Source of the DNA: Gnetum montanum
Taxonomy: Eukaryota > Streptophyta > Gnetopsida > Gnetales > Gnetaceae
Direction of reading: 5' to 3'
Assembly: GCA_015680685.1 (NCBI GenBank)
Contig: MNCI01024313.1
Coordinates: 82,203-144,822 of the forward strand
DNA: 62,620 bases
The notes below the pieces were generated by a model. The model did not search any database. It was not told the origin of the DNA and saw only the letters and a list, made by a program, of their open reading frames with translations. A program made the position numbers and the translations under genes. Positions 32,357 through 44,969 of this stretch are shown here, one piece after another; the stretch's first letter is position 1; each line of letters begins with the position of its first letter.

Positions 32357-33918
32357 ACACAGCTATAGGCACTGAGAGGAGGGTGAATCAAGGTATATCA
32401 ATAATAATTGACTTAATCAAAGTCTAGGTGAAGGTAAGTAAAATTCCCCAAATAATATTAAAATGGAAAATAAAGAAAAAATGTAGAAAGAGTAAAAATA
32501 CACCAAGATTTTAAGGTGGTTTAGTTGCTAGATTTGGTAGCCTACATTCATCATCAAACTCTCCCCAGATTCTAGGGGGTAGAGTAATTCTATTAATAAA
32601 AAGAAATATACAGGGCTTCTTTACAATTCTAGACTAAGCACAACCTAAGGTTAAAGTCACAAAAAATTACCCTTTATAGTATAGAAGAAGAGGAAATACC
32701 TTGCCTTATCCTGCATAAAGACTCAAGAGTTTTCCAGATCCCTAAGAAAAGAAAGAAATGAAGCTTTTGCTAAAGGAGAACAAAGAGTGAAGTAGAGAAG
32801 AAGAGAAAATTTTTGTTCAAGCACCAAGGGCAAAACCTAGAGTACACCAAGTTGTGAAAGATAGATTTAATTTATAATCTTTATTTTATTGAATTGTTCT
32901 TACTTTGCCAAAGGAGTGTAAGAGGAAGAAATGTTGTAGCCATCATCAATCCATTGCTAAGAAGTAGCTAAAGGAGAAACTACCATACCCATTGCTCCTA
33001 AGCCTACATTAGTACATTTGGTATGAGCTTCAGGTGAGCATTTAAAGCTTTGTAGAGGAGGAGAAAATCTATCATTTCATCTTGACACTAGTTTCTTGTT
33101 CTTGTGGAAATACAAGCTCTGAAAATGAAGGCTCTTTTAGCTTCAACTAATAATACCTCTTAATATTAATGATATTTAGCATGCTTTTTTTTCTTTTCAA
33201 AATAAGCTTAAAATGATTCATTTATTTCACAAATATGACATGGTCTTTTTTGTATAGCTTGAATAGTTAGCTTTTCTTATTTTTAAGCTTCATCGTGTGC
33301 TTTAAAGGAGATGATATCCTGGCATGGTTATTTAGATGAGTTAAGTAAAACTAGAAAATGGTTCTAGATATAGATTTTGGATGTTGATGTGGTAGGGCAC
33401 ACATGTTTAAATTAAGCTTCTTGTCCAAATGGTGACATGGTAAAGCTAGTTTAACATTGCTCTTCCTTCCTTTGTTGTCATGTCAAAGCTAGTTGATTGT
33501 GTCTTTGTAGAATCAAAAAGAACCTCTACGTGTTTTTGCTATGAGCTAAGTCAAATTAAGAAATTTGAACGTACATGCCTTGAAGTGGTTTAAACTTGGC
33601 TCCACAAAATCCTTTAAATAAAAAGCTTATGTGATAGTGCCAAATTAACGATCCCATCTAGAGTAAAAAGTAGTTCTACAAGTAGATTTTTTCTTACACT
33701 TCTTATCATGTTCATGTGGTAGAGCAAGCCTTTATAGAGTGGAAAATCAATTCTATGAGCTAATTTTACTTACCCTTTTTCTATTTGAGCTAATGTGGAA
33801 AAGCCAAATGAGCTTTTCTTTGTAGAGCCTTAAATATGCCTCTACAAATTGTCTCTACAAGCTTAGTTGGATTAAAATTCCAAAAGAAACTAGACTCTAT
33901 TACATTATAACACTCACA
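32357..33918 (-). repeat. Probable 5' LTR of C1
   Basis: This lies to the right of the PBS. The likely sense start is TGTGAGTGTTATAATG (33918 leftwards) and the end is GTGTCCA. It contains GAGAGGAGGGTGAATCAAGG near 32375, a string common in SIRE-like plant copia LTRs. No second copy is in the window, so the limits are tentative. Confidence 0.45.
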
Positions 33919-34100
33919 CCTTGTATATCCAAAATCAAATTGTACTAAAAGATGAACATAGATTATCTATTTTAACATAGATTTTGCAACAGTATTTTGC
34001 TTTGCTAATGACAATGATTTCTATTGTGTAGTGCTTATTTTTGCCAATTGAACGTGCAATTGAATGTGACTCATCTCCCATAGAGGTTTGAGGTAGATTA
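33919..34100. other. Left flank of copia element C2
   Basis: Nothing is recognised. Together with 38818-39154 it is the site that C2 entered. Confidence 0.3.
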
Positions 34101-34477
34101 TGTAGAATAAATAAATTAAGAAAAGCATGATAGGAAAATAGAAATAAAAATAGCAACACACACAGAATTTATGTGGAAACCCCAAATTGGGATGAAAACC
34201 ATGGGCAAAGGTAGAGAGTTAATTCGTTGGGTCAGAGATTTTTGAATGTACAAATGGGGAGAGAAAAAGGGACCAGATAAATGACAGTCTAACCATTCAA
34301 CTTCTAGTATAATGTAATGGCAGAAACTTGAAATAGAATTCTTGTGCAATGTAATGTTAGAAACCAAAAATATAATTATGGTATAATGTAATAGTATAAA
34401 CCATAAATAGAATTATGGTACAATGTAATGGTATAAAACTAGAAATAGAATTTAGGTAACCTCATCATACTCTAACA
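34101..34477 (-). repeat. 3' LTR of C2
   Basis: The plus strand runs TGTAGAATAA...CTCTAACA. The sense start is TGTTAGAGTATGATGAGG. It contains three imperfect tandem copies of a unit like GTACAATGTAATGGTATAAA (34300-34445), also present in the other LTR. Confidence 0.92.
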
Positions 34478-34490
34478 ATCTCCACCTTGA
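34478..34490 (-). other. Polypurine tract of C2
   Basis: The minus strand reads TCAAGGTGGAGAT directly before TGTTAGAG. It is the classic copia PPT. Confidence 0.9.
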
Positions 34491-35061
34491 TGCAAATTTT
34501 CTTAGAAGGAATAGATCTCCAATCTTCAACAAAAGGTCTCTACCTCTTCCACAAAAATAATAGAAAAAATAACTCAATAGGAAACACCAACCAAGTCCAA
34601 GCAATGCTCAAACTTGGCAATAGGAAGTGACTTGGCCATCATATCAGAAGGGTTATCATGAGTAGTAGCTTTGCTCATAATAATATCACCACAAGCAATG
34701 ATATCATGCACAAACAATACCACACATCAATGTGCTTTTTTCTTTCATGAAAAATTTGATATTTTGTTAGGAAAATAGTACTTTGACTATTGCAATAAAC
34801 TATCATAATTTGCAAATCTTCACTAAGTTCACCAAGTAGTCCCTTCAACCAAATGGCTTCTTTAAAGGCCTCAGTAATAGCCATATACTTAGCCTCAGTA
34901 GTAGACAATGTAATTGTAGTATGTAGGGTAGCTTTGCAACTAATAGCAGAACCACTAATGGTCAAAACATACCCTATAAATGATCTTCTCTTATCAAGAT
35001 CTCCATAAAAATTAGAATCAACATAGCCAATCACTCTATTTCTAGTCCTTCCAAAATGCAA
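34491..35061 (-). pseudogene. RNase H of C2
   Basis: The open frame 35061-34675 reads [20 protein letters not shown] then [15 protein letters not shown] (GYVDSDWAGDxDxRRSTSGY family motif with catalytic Asp). [20 protein letters not shown] follows (catalytic Glu), then [12 protein letters not shown]. This is typical copia RNase H, continuing with HIDVWYC (the HIDVRYHF motif) and a frameshift near 34690. Confidence 0.92.
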
Positions 35062-36120
35062 ACAAACATCAGTAGATCCATGTAAGTATCTGAAAATCCA
35101 CTATAGTACTTTCCAATGCTCTTTACCTAGATTAGCCATGTATTTACTAACTGGACCAACTGCATGTGATAAAGTTGGATGAGTACAAACCATAGCATAC
35201 ATTAGGGAACCCACTACACTAGAGTATGGAATTCATGACATATAATCAACCTCATCATATAATTTTAGAGATAAAGTAGATGAAAGTATAAAATGTATAG
35301 TTAATGGAATACTAACAAGTTTGGCATTTTGCATATTGAATCTTTAAAGAACTTTCTTAACTTAGCCTTTCTAACTTAGGCACAATTTACCTACCTTTAT
35401 ATCTCTTAGAATCTACATGCCTAGTATCTTCTTTACTACCCCTAATTCTTTCATCTCAAATTTCTTACTAAGTTAGGCCTTAACCTTTCTTATCTTCCCT
35501 TTATCCTTGGATGCTATCAACATGTCATCAACATATAAGAGTAGGTATACAAGTGATCCATCATTGATCTTCTTAAAATAAGCACAACTATCATAACTTC
35601 TTCTTTGTAAATCATGGATTATCATAAAAGAGTCAAACTTCTTATAGCATTATTTGGGTGACTATTTCAAGCCATAAAGAGACTTTTTCAATAAGCACAC
35701 ATGGTCTTGTTTTCTTAAAACTATAAAACCATCTAGCTATTGCATGTAGATGTTATCCTCAAGTTCTACATGCAAAAAATCCATCTTCACATCCAATTAT
35801 TCAAGCTCAAAATTATGCATGGCCACAATACTAAGAAAAACTTGAAATGACCTATGCTTTACAACTGGAGAGAACACATCTATGAAGTCAACACTTAGAA
35901 CCTAACTGTAATCTTTTACAACTAACCTCACCTTATACCTTGCTTCTTCAAATCCTAGTGTGCCTTCTTTTCTTTTTAACATCCATTTGCAATGAATAAC
36001 TTTCTTACTCTTAGATAATTTCACCAAGTTTCATATGTCATTCTTATGAAGTGATTCTATCTCCTCCTACATGTAAATCATCCAACTCCCAAAGCTATGA
36101 CAACTAACTATCTCTGAATA
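35062..36120 (-). pseudogene. Reverse transcriptase of C2
   Basis: The catalytic palm motif is at 35567-35517 on the minus strand: SLVYLLLYVDDMLIASKD. Upstream lies AYGLKQSPKQWYK-like decayed sequence (near 35665) and VFKTKKVLIE-like pieces. At 35990-35950 is CKWMLKRKEGT, the start of the RVT_2 domain. Stops and shifts are common. Confidence 0.9.
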
Positions 36121-36606
36121 GGTGGAAGGTTCTTCACTAAAAATAATAAGTTTAGCTACATTCAAAGCATAAGCTACTAGGTCAAATTTAGTATATCTCT
36201 AAGGAGGCTTAATATCTCTTCCATGTCCATATTTAGCATTAGAATACTATGGGGCAAATGGTGGTAAAGATGAAATAGTACCACCTTGCACCTCTGAGCT
36301 AGGGAGAGATGTAAACTCTAGTGTAGATTCTAACCCAAACTTAAAATCCACCTGTTTGTTTGAATTTTGTTGATTTGAATCACAAAAATATCTAGAAATA
36401 AAGTTATGAATCATGGAAATTTCATCAAAAATAACATTTCTACTAATTATGTTTAGCAGTTCCTGGACACCATAGCTTATATCCTTTAACACCAAACTTG
36501 TAACCAAGAAAGATAGATTTCCTAGATCTAGGTTTGAGCTTTCCATTATCAACATGAGCATATGTAAAACATCCAAATATCTTCAAATCTAAATAATTAA
36601 TAGGGG
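35954..36606 (-). repeat. Left arm of a 653-base inverted duplication
   Basis: The reverse complement equals 36701-37353. Apart from one base near the inner end I see no mismatch in the stretches compared, including an identical 109-residue frame. It contains the end of C2 integrase and the segment to RT. Confidence 0.95.
36240..36606 (-). pseudogene. Integrase C-terminal part of C2
   Basis: The minus-strand reading includes KIFGCFTYAHVDNGKLKPRS then KSIFLGYKFGVKGYKLW (the GYSxxxKGYRLW motif after copia integrase) and later RNVIFDEISM. The 109-residue frame starts at 36576. Confidence 0.85.
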
Positions 36607-36607
36607 N

Positions 36608-37353
36608 AGGCTAAAGTTGCTACTACAGCTTGTTTTCTTGTTAATTGCTCTCCCTCAACTACTATTGATAAGAGGACTCCAAAAGAGTTATGGTTTGGTG
36701 CCCCTTTTAATTATTTAGATTTGAAGATATTTGGATGTTTTACATATGCTCATGTTGATAATGGAAAGCTCAAACCTAGATCTAGGAAATCTATCTTTCT
36801 TGGTTACAAGTTTGGTGTTAAAGGATATAAGCTATGGTGTCCAGGAACTGCTAAACATAATTAGTAGAAATGTTATTTTTGATGAAATTTCCATGATTCA
36901 TAACTTTATTTCTAGATATTTTTGTGATTCAAATCAACAAAATTCAAACAAACAGGTGGATTTTAAGTTTGGGTTAGAATCTACACTAGAGTTTACATCT
37001 CTCCCTAGCTCAGAGGTGCAAGGTGGTACTATTTCATCTTTACCACCATTTGCCCCATAGTATTCTAATGCTAAATATGGACATGGAAGAGATATTAAGC
37101 CTCCTTAGAGATATACTAAATTTGACCTAGTAGCTTATGCTTTGAATGTAGCTAAACTTATTATTTTTAGTGAAGAACCTTCCACCTATTCAGAGATAGT
37201 TAGTTGTCATAGCTTTGGGAGTTGGATGATTTACATGTAGGAGGAGATAGAATCACTTCATAAGAATGACATATGAAACTTGGTGAAATTATCTAAGAGT
37301 AAGAAAGTTATTCATTGCAAATGGATGTTAAAAAGAAAAGAAGGCACACTAGG
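36608..37353 (+). other. Single-N-bounded contig, probably misplaced and inverted
   Basis: Bounded by N at 36607 and 37354. Its reverse complement repeats 35954-36606 and adds 93 bases of upstream integrase (reading KATAACFLVNCSPSTTID on the plus strand, then TPKELWFG). Put back in the other orientation it would extend C2 integrase exactly where the sequence breaks at 36607. Confidence 0.85.
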
Positions 37354-37354
37354 N

Positions 37355-38420
37355 CATCATCAAGTGTCTTGATAGCTCCATCAAACATTTGAATTCTAAC
37401 TGCTCCAAAATTAGCTATCTTATCAAAGGAATTATTTCCCATTGTAATAACACCCTTAGACATTGTTTAATATGTTGAGAACTAGTCTTGATTAGAACAC
37501 ATATGAAATATGCTTGTTGAATTAAAAATCCAATCCACAGAAGGTTTGGAGCAACCATAAAAAACAATTAGGAGTTCCCCTTCACTATGTGCATCTTTTG
37601 CAACACTAGCTTCACTAAAATTTTTAGATTGTTTTTCCTTCTAATTTGCACTTAGTTTGGTTTTCTTATTTTGTAACTTGTAGCATTCAGATTTGATGTG
37701 TTCCTTCTTCTTGCAGTAATTATAGGTTTTGTTTCTATGTTTAGATTTTGATCTATCATTCTGAGCACCACTAGAATTCTTTTTCCATGTCCTTTATCTA
37801 ACTACAAGGTCCTCTACCTAAGACTTTGATCCAACCACAAGATGTTTCATTTTCTCTTTAGAGAAAAAAACATCATAAACTTCATCTAGAGTGAGAGAAT
37901 CATGACTATACTTTATAGTATCCATGAAAGCTATATATGAAGAAGGAAACAAACATAATAGGATCAACTCTAAATCTTCTTCATCATACTTAACCTTCAT
38001 ATTCTCTAGATCAAAGAAAATTTCTTTAAAAATAGTTAAGTGATCTTCAATAGCTTTACCTTTTTTCATACAATGAGAATACAATCATTATTCCAAGTGC
38101 AACTTGCTAGTTAGGCTTTTCATCAAACACAACTACTTCAATTTTAACCATAACACAATGGGGATATTTTCCCTTAGAACATCCTATTGATTTTGATTTT
38201 ATAGATGAAGAGGAATTTGAGATAGGGACTTTCAATCCCTATGTTTTTTTTCTCCTAATGTCCAAGATGAGGCCATCATGTCAAATGCCAACAGTGCATC
38301 ATCCAAGTCCATCTGTGCAAGAACAACCCACATTTGGACCTACCATAATGAAAATCTTATGTTGCAATCCAAAAGTCGAATATCATATTTTGTAGTTTCC
38401 ATTGCTGAAAAAAAAAATCA
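37355..38420 (-). pseudogene. gag of C2
   Basis: At 38084-37818: GKAIEDHLTIFKEIFFDLEN then KVKYDEEDLELILLCLFPSS and YIAFMDTIKYSHDSLTLDEV. This is a clear UBN2-type copia Gag. A zinc knuckle near 37735-37690 reads YNYCKKKEHIKSECYK, with the first Cys of CCHC changed to Tyr. Leftwards (37560-37360) lies WIFNSTSIFH-like protease-proximal sequence. The start lies in the 38300-38400 region and is not certain. Confidence 0.88.
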
Positions 38421-38422
38421 AA

Positions 38423-38438
38423 CATGGCTTGAATACCA
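38423..38438 (-). other. Primer binding site of C2
   Basis: The minus strand reads TGGTATTCAAGCCATG, matching the Met-tRNA PBS TGGTATCAGAGCCATG at most positions. It is three bases from the 5' LTR. Confidence 0.88.
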
Positions 38439-38441
38439 AAT

Positions 38442-38817
38442 TGTAGGATAACAAAATTACGAAAAACATGATAGACAAATAGAAATCAAAATAGAAACAC
38501 ACATAGAATTTATGTTAAAATCCAAAAATGGGATGAAAACCATGGACAGAAGTAGGAATTAATTCATTAGATCAAAGATTTCTAAGTATACAAAAGAGAA
38601 GAGAAAAAGGGACTATATAAAGGGGATTCTGACCCTTCAACTTCTAGTACAATGTAACAGCAAAACCCATAAATAGAATTCTAGTACAATGTAATGGTAG
38701 AAACCAAAAATAGAATTCTAGCACAATGTAATGATAAAAACCAAAAATAAAATTCTAGTACAATGTCACTACAAAAATCTAGAAATAGAACTTGGGTCAC
38801 CTCACCATACTCTAATA
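38442..38817 (-). repeat. 5' LTR of C2
   Basis: This is a direct repeat of 34101-34477, running TGTAGGATAAC...CTCTAATA on the plus strand, with the same tandem units CTAGTACAATGTAA. Confidence 0.92.
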
Positions 38818-39154
38818 GACTTTTTTATGTTGTGTTCAATTGCCTTTTTCAACAAGCATTGGTTCACCAGTAGTAGTGACCTTGGCCAAGTAGAATCTAT
38901 GGTCATAACAGTTGAAAATATTAAATTGTACAATTTCAATAGACTAAAAAATCTCAACAATGTGTGCTTTAATGATAGTAGCCAATGTTTTTATGATAAG
39001 TACAATGGCTCTAAGGAATATGTCATCTTCAATGATGGGGAAGAAGCATTGTATTATCCAAGGAAATGATGAAACCTTTAAAGTATGCAAATGTAAATCT
39101 GACAATGATCATCCTTTTAGAATGAATGATGTAACCTTACTTGTACATAAATAA
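38818..39154 (+). pseudogene. Unrecognised coding-like stretch
   Basis: An open frame from inside the C2 LTR continues into this flank. The host part reads FTSSSDLGQVESMVITVENI then KLYNFNRLKNLN, SSQCFYDKYNGSKEYVIFND and GEEALYYPRK, stop at 39069. The composition is protein-like rather than low complexity. I do not recognise the family. It may be an exon fragment of a host gene or another transposon into which C2 inserted. Confidence 0.3.
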
Positions 39155-41005
39155 TGAAAAACACATATTCAAATAACAGTTAATAAATATTTGTATACAT
39201 ATCTGCAAGATGGCCATGGGTTAGATCATATGACAAGAAATGGGATGTGATCAACTAAGGTACCTTTTCATCATTCATTAGTGGATACATTGATCCTTCC
39301 TTAGTTATCTTTTTTTAGGGTGTTACCTATTTTGGTCTCAATTTTGATTTTTTATTTACTTACTATAAATGGAGTGGAAAACTTAGTTCCAGATGCTTGG
39401 CCATTACATTACTTTATTGTCTAATGCATGTCTAGGTAATCATATAGTCAAAAGTTAATTTTTTAGAAGGGAATGCATCAAAATATCTCCTTCCTAGGGC
39501 TAAGAGCTTCCCTCACTCAAGATGTCTATCATAGTACAATAAATTCCTATATCTGTAAATAGGAACAAATCATTTAATTGTATCGCATGAATTACTACAT
39601 CATAGTTGATGGTACTTATAATTAGAATGTTCCTAAGGCAAAAAAAATCCATTGTAAAGTAAGTTCTAATCTACATGAAAGGTGTAATGATTTGAGTGCA
39701 AGATGTAATGATTTGAGTGCTTAGCTATTAGAATTTGGTATATGTCTTCTTGAATAACTGTAACTATCATATTGGAGTTTTTTGATTCCTCAAGATCTTT
39801 TACAAGGAAATCTACTTCTTATAACTGATAGTAATAGTAATATTATGAAACTATAAGATCAAATATCTCTTTGTAATGATAGCTAATCTTCATAATTCTT
39901 GGTAGTTTTGAGTATTATAAGTCTTATTGAGTTGGTTGGTTATGAATCCTCTTATAATGAATAGAGTTATGTTGTACTAATTACATCACTTAATACTTGT
40001 TCCTTGTTCTGGTAATTTGTAACATCATCTTTGGGATTACTATATCTCTAGGTTTGCCTTTCTAAGAAAGTTCCTTTGATCGAGTAATGTTATTCTTCCT
40101 AGTAATGCATCTTCTAATTGTTCATATTCACCTCTCCATCATAAGGTTATAATATACTTATGATTATTGTTTGCAACTCAATGTATCAAAAACTTTTGAA
40201 CTTAGACTTTGCTAAGATTCTTTTGACTTAGCATCATTGGACTTTACAAAATACTTCTTTATAAGTCTTCCTGTTTGTTTTTTTTTCTCACCATTGTAAC
40301 CTTCTAAATAGTCTTCTCTTCCCTTTTAGGAACTAGACTAGATTACAAATAGTGTACCTTGAATCTACTCTTCCTATTTAGGAAATTACATCTTTCTTCA
40401 CTTCTTTTATTTACATGTAACTTATTAACCTTTTGGCTTTTTAGTACTCAAGTGCTCATTGCAAATCTTATGCTTCGTAACATCTCCAAGCATTATTCCA
40501 TGCTCATGTTCACTCTTTCATAATTTTATGAATTATTATGGTTTGTATCCCATTTGTATTATGAACATTATTATGGTTGTTTTTTCAATGGGACTTCTTT
40601 ATCTTAGTGGTTTTCTCATGTTCTTGTCTTTGTCCTTCATCACTCCTCTTGTTTATAGTCTTTATTATTGTTCCTTATTATTCCACATGTTATGAAGTAG
40701 GGACTTGTGTTCTTTTATCCTTCATAAGGAGCTACAACTCTTTACTGAATCATCATAATTGTTTGTAACTACTAATAGATTAAATTAAAAAAATCAATGA
40801 TTGTACTTTGACTTAGGAGTATACTCTAACATGTGCTTCCCATTTGATGGTATGTCAATTTTATCTAGTTGGATGTCCTATATGCCCAAAGGATAGACTA
40901 GTGCATTTGTATTTTATTTAGTTATTGAAAGGTATTCTTCCTTCTCATGGTGGGAGCCTACAAGAGAGAGCTTAGATTATAGCTAAGAATGACATGGCTT
41001 ACAAA
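39155..41005. other. No recognisable feature
   Basis: AT-rich sequence. Short open frames near 40459-40768 are T-rich and look incidental. I see no motif I can support. Confidence 0.4.
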
Positions 41006-41660
41006 AACTACTCACTAGTTGATGTAAGGAAAACCCTTCATGTAACCAAGATAAGTTTGAGTTACGTTAATTCATTATTTACAAAGGATCCTTACAAAAA
41101 ATTATTCATTTGCTTTATTGATTTTACAAAAAAAACTTTTGATTTTGTGTGTTAGAAATAGTTACGGCTATTGCTAAAAATTATAGACCTTTTTCTAGAA
41201 TTCAGTATTGACTAAAAAGTTGTATAAAAAACTTATCATTTACCTTATAAATAGTGACTCAAAGCATAATTTCAAATTTTATAGTAAAATTGGAGTGGAA
41301 TAAAGCTCTCCTCTATTTCTCACTCACTTTGATCTTTTCATTCATGAGTTGCATGATTAGATGTATGATGGACAAAATAGACATATTGTAAAAATAAATT
41401 CTTATGTAGTGACCCTACTTATTTATGTAGATGTTGGTTTAATATTTACTTTTATGAAAGGCCTCTCTAATATACTATAAATTTTAGAATAATTTTTCAT
41501 TTCTTTTGAATTGAAAGTTAATAAAGAAATAAATAGAATGATTATAAGTAACACAAGAAAGACACCATATAATTTGAAATTTCATGATGAGAATGTAAAA
41601 ACTATGGACTATTTTCAATACTTAGACCTTCAGTATGTAAATATTATAGATGGGATAAAC
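41006..41660 (+). pseudogene. LINE reverse transcriptase relic, plus strand
   Basis: It reads KKLFICFIDFTKKTFDFVC (about 41098-41155; motif A of non-LTR RT, usually FxDFxKAFDxV). Further on it gives VTLLIYVDVGLIF (about 41410-41450; YADD box with DD changed to DV), then LELKVNKEINRMIISN-like sequence (41505-41560). KFHDENVKTMDYFQYLDLQ follows (41578-41635), equivalent to the YKYLG segment. It is heavily decayed. Confidence 0.65.
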
Positions 41661-41869
41661 GTATTAATGAAATAATAGTGAAATGAAATAAGACAAAACT
41701 TTATTACATTTGAAGACCCATAGAATCTATTGAACAGATATTACATTTTCATGAAAAATAAAGATAGACTCTACAAATCAACCAATAGCCAATGGGAGCA
41801 TTGAAAATAAATCATATAGGTTTTTTATTATAACATGATAATGTTGTCTCATATTTTTAGTCATAGAAC

Positions 41870-44800
41870 AAGATAGAAATACATATAACTCATCTTCAAG
41901 GTCTCCTGATATTCAAAACCTACTCATATGATCTTCTCAAAGGAGTTGAATCCATCTTCATCTTTCAATTCTAAGATGATGAAAACTTAAGCAATCCTTG
42001 TTGATAGCATTCTGATACTTGATGGGAATAACAGTTGAGAGATATTGAGCTTATACATCTAGTTTATGAGATCTAATTTAGTGTAAATAAAATTCTTTCT
42101 TTACATCCACATAACTTCACATCTAAGTTAAAACCATTGATTAATTAATTGGTAAATATGCTTAGGATTTTTCTACACATCCTCCAGAGAGATATTCCAA
42201 TTTTTTCAAACATTGCATCCCTTGAAAATACCAATCATAGTCTTGTGAATCCTCAAGAATTGGTTTGGATAATTTTTCTTTCCTTGAGTTATGCAAGCTA
42301 TGAGTGTATGTAATGAATTGGCACAAAGCTTCTACTATCTTCTAAAGGTGATAAATCATATTTACATAATATTATTAAGTAAGGTATTTGCAACTTCACA
42401 TTTAACTGATTAAGAAGAAAATTTTTTTGTACTTTTTCAATATATTCCAAATTTTAGCATTAAATCCAAGTTCCCAAATAGCACATCCATACAATATATT
42501 AGGAAAGATGATAGTCTACAAAATTTGTTTTCTAACCTTTCAAGCTCAAACACCTAATTCCTTGCACTTATTTTTGAAAGATCTTATTATTTGTTCTTTG
42601 ATGCATTTCTTCCATATGTAATTGTTCATATAAATGAGACCCAAATATTTAAAAGAATCTACTATATACACATAAGTACCTTTAAAATAGAAGTTATAAA
42701 AATTATTTCTTTTACCCTATATTTTCAATTTAGTTTTATCTACATTTATTTAAAATCTAGATGAACAACAACAATATTCTAAAATTTGCATCATATTTTT
42801 CATACCTTCTATAATAGTAGAAATGAATGGAACATCATCTCCATATAAAAGAAGATTCACTACTTGGAATCCAATTTTGATAACATAACTATTTTTCCTA
42901 TTCCACAACCATTCATGCATTTCATCAATAAATATATCTAACAGATTTACAAAAAGTGGACAATCTTGCTTAACTCTAATATTTCTCTGGAACTGAATTT
43001 TTTTCTCATTATTGTTATCTATAATTTCAATACTCACTTCTTCATACAATATTTAAGTTGTTCTTTTTAAGTCTAAAGGAAGGCTAATTTTATGCAAGTG
43101 TAACCATAATTTTGTACTAATTACTAAATCATATGCTTTTGAAAAATTAATAAAATAAATAGAAACTTTTTTATTAGGCATTTTCGAAAATTTCATGCAA
43201 TATACAGGAATAACTAAATGATCAATAGTAGAGTGATTTTATTTGAAACCTACTTGACATCTTGCCCTGACCTAGTTACCTTCAGCCCAAGGATTGATTC
43301 TCTTTACTATTAGAGTGCCTAGTAACCTAGCAAAAATATTACTCACAATGATCATTCGATAATAATTCAAACTATATTTATCTCCTTTTTATATAATAAT
43401 ATAGCTGCACTAATTTTTCAATATTGATTTCATCTTTGTTCCATTGCTGAATTGCTCTATGAATAGCATATCATGGCCATTATAATCATTCTTCATATAA
43501 ACTATTTGAATTGATAGCTTTGCTAGATGTTAGCTTTTTAATACCCTCTATGAATTCCTCAAGAGTAAATTGGAGAGGTGTTTATTGTACAATAGTAGTA
43601 GGCATATCATCTTGCCCTATAAATAGTTTATTGTAAAATAAGTAAATAACTTGAGAATAAAAATTAAATGATGAAAAGGTTTTATGATGAAAAAATTATC
43701 AAAATTATCTAGGTTCCTTTTTAATTATGTAAGAAAAATGTTCCTATTGTGTCCTAATAAATTTTCTTCACTTAGTTCTAATTAAGCATTTATATGCCTG
43801 CACAAAACTTTGTCTATGGATCTTATTTTCATTCTTAATATTTTTTTCTAGCCTACATGCAACCCTCATAAAACCAAGTCTTCTAAACACCTTCTTGTTA
43901 TGAACTCACAACTTTTCTAGCTATTGTAAGCAAACTTTATTCAAGCTCTTTATGTTATCTTTCAAAAGCTCATTATTATGTGTTGCATTCATATATTTTC
44001 CATGACTACTGGGGTGAATGTATACTAACATTTTTTCTATTATCATTTTTTTTATCAATGAAATGATTGGAATTTACAATAAAAACTCAACATGATTATT
44101 GAAAGAATCCACTAAGTCTTCTCCAACTTTTGACAACATATTCATAAGAAAATAAAAGAAAATCAATGCAAGAGTTACTTGAGGTCTTGTAAAAGTAAAT
44201 GATGAAGATTAAGAACATCTAGCAAGTCCATTGGAAATTAGAAGATCAAAAAGTTTTTTTCATTCTAATATTTGTTGACCTATCTTATTAATTGTACCAT
44301 CTACAAAATATCAGGTGCAATTGTGATTCTCAACAATATTTAAACTAGAAATAGTATGTTATCATTGAATTTTTTTTCTTGCTCTAAACCTATACTTTCA
44401 TTAAAATCTTCACAAAAAAATATTGATTCTTTTATCACAAATTCTACAATATATCTACCTAAGACTAAAAAGGATGATCATGAGATAGCTCTATAGAATT
44501 ATATAATGTAGCATCTCTAGGAGAAAAATAACAAAAATAGGATACAACAAGAAGGGCACAACCATGTTGACATAAGATTTTTAGCCAAACATATTATTTA
44601 TAATCATCAATTTTTTATCAAAGCATAATATTTTCAAGATATTTTCTCACTAATACTGCAATGTCCCTAGAAGGTTTTCCTCTGCATCCTATTCTTACAT
44701 TTATTGCAACAAATTTAATAAATCTAGAAACTACAAAATATATAAAACCAACATCTTCCTAATTTTTACAAAATCAAAAATTTCAAAGCTATCAAAGAAG

Positions 44801-44960
44801 CTAATACTAGTCAAAGAAATAACTTTATTTGCAATTCCACGATCAATATTAAGAAATCCACACCTTAAAGAATCTACACATTTTTTGTATAAGTTTTGAA
44901 GCCAGTTATTTGTAATGATTACCATATTGCTAGCATTTATGTATACAACCAAACCCTATT
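41870..44960 (-). pseudogene. LINE ORF2 relic: endonuclease and reverse transcriptase
   Basis: Minus strand, right to left. The endonuclease gives GCRGKPSRDIAVLVRKYL (44695-44640), SYFCYFSPRDATLYNSIELS (about 44540-44480) and CEDFNESIG (44410-44385, the GDFNxxxG motif). RT motif A, FINFSKAYDLV, is at about 43165-43130. RVKQDCPLFVNLLDIFIDEM is at 42980-42920 (the RVKQGCPLSP block) and LLLYGDDVPFIS at 42850-42815 (catalytic YADD box as YGDD). Further on come VDKTK and ILYGCAIWEL (about 42500) and a long C-terminal region to about 41900. Stops and shifts occur throughout. The clade cannot be assigned by eye. Confidence 0.88.
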
Positions 44961-44969
44961 CATGAGCTA

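Larger units (their letters stand above)
34101..38817 (-). mobile_element. Ty1/copia element C2
   Basis: This minus-strand element has LTRs at 34101-34477 and 38442-38817, a Met-type PBS and a PPT. The gene order is gag, integrase, RT, RNase H, as in copia. The flanks GATTA and GACTT do not form a clear duplication. The element contains a contig (36608-37353) that appears misplaced, and part of protease-integrase is missing around it. Confidence 0.9.

Noticed and set aside
36247-37060. Pair of identical 109-residue frames as two genes or a hairpin regulator
   Set aside because: Both are the C2 copia integrase/RT linker. The second lies on a single-N-bounded contig and is best explained as an inverted redundant contig.
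40459-40768. Hydrophobic frames as a membrane protein
   Set aside because: They follow from T-rich DNA, overlap each other in two frames, and have no conserved motif or context.
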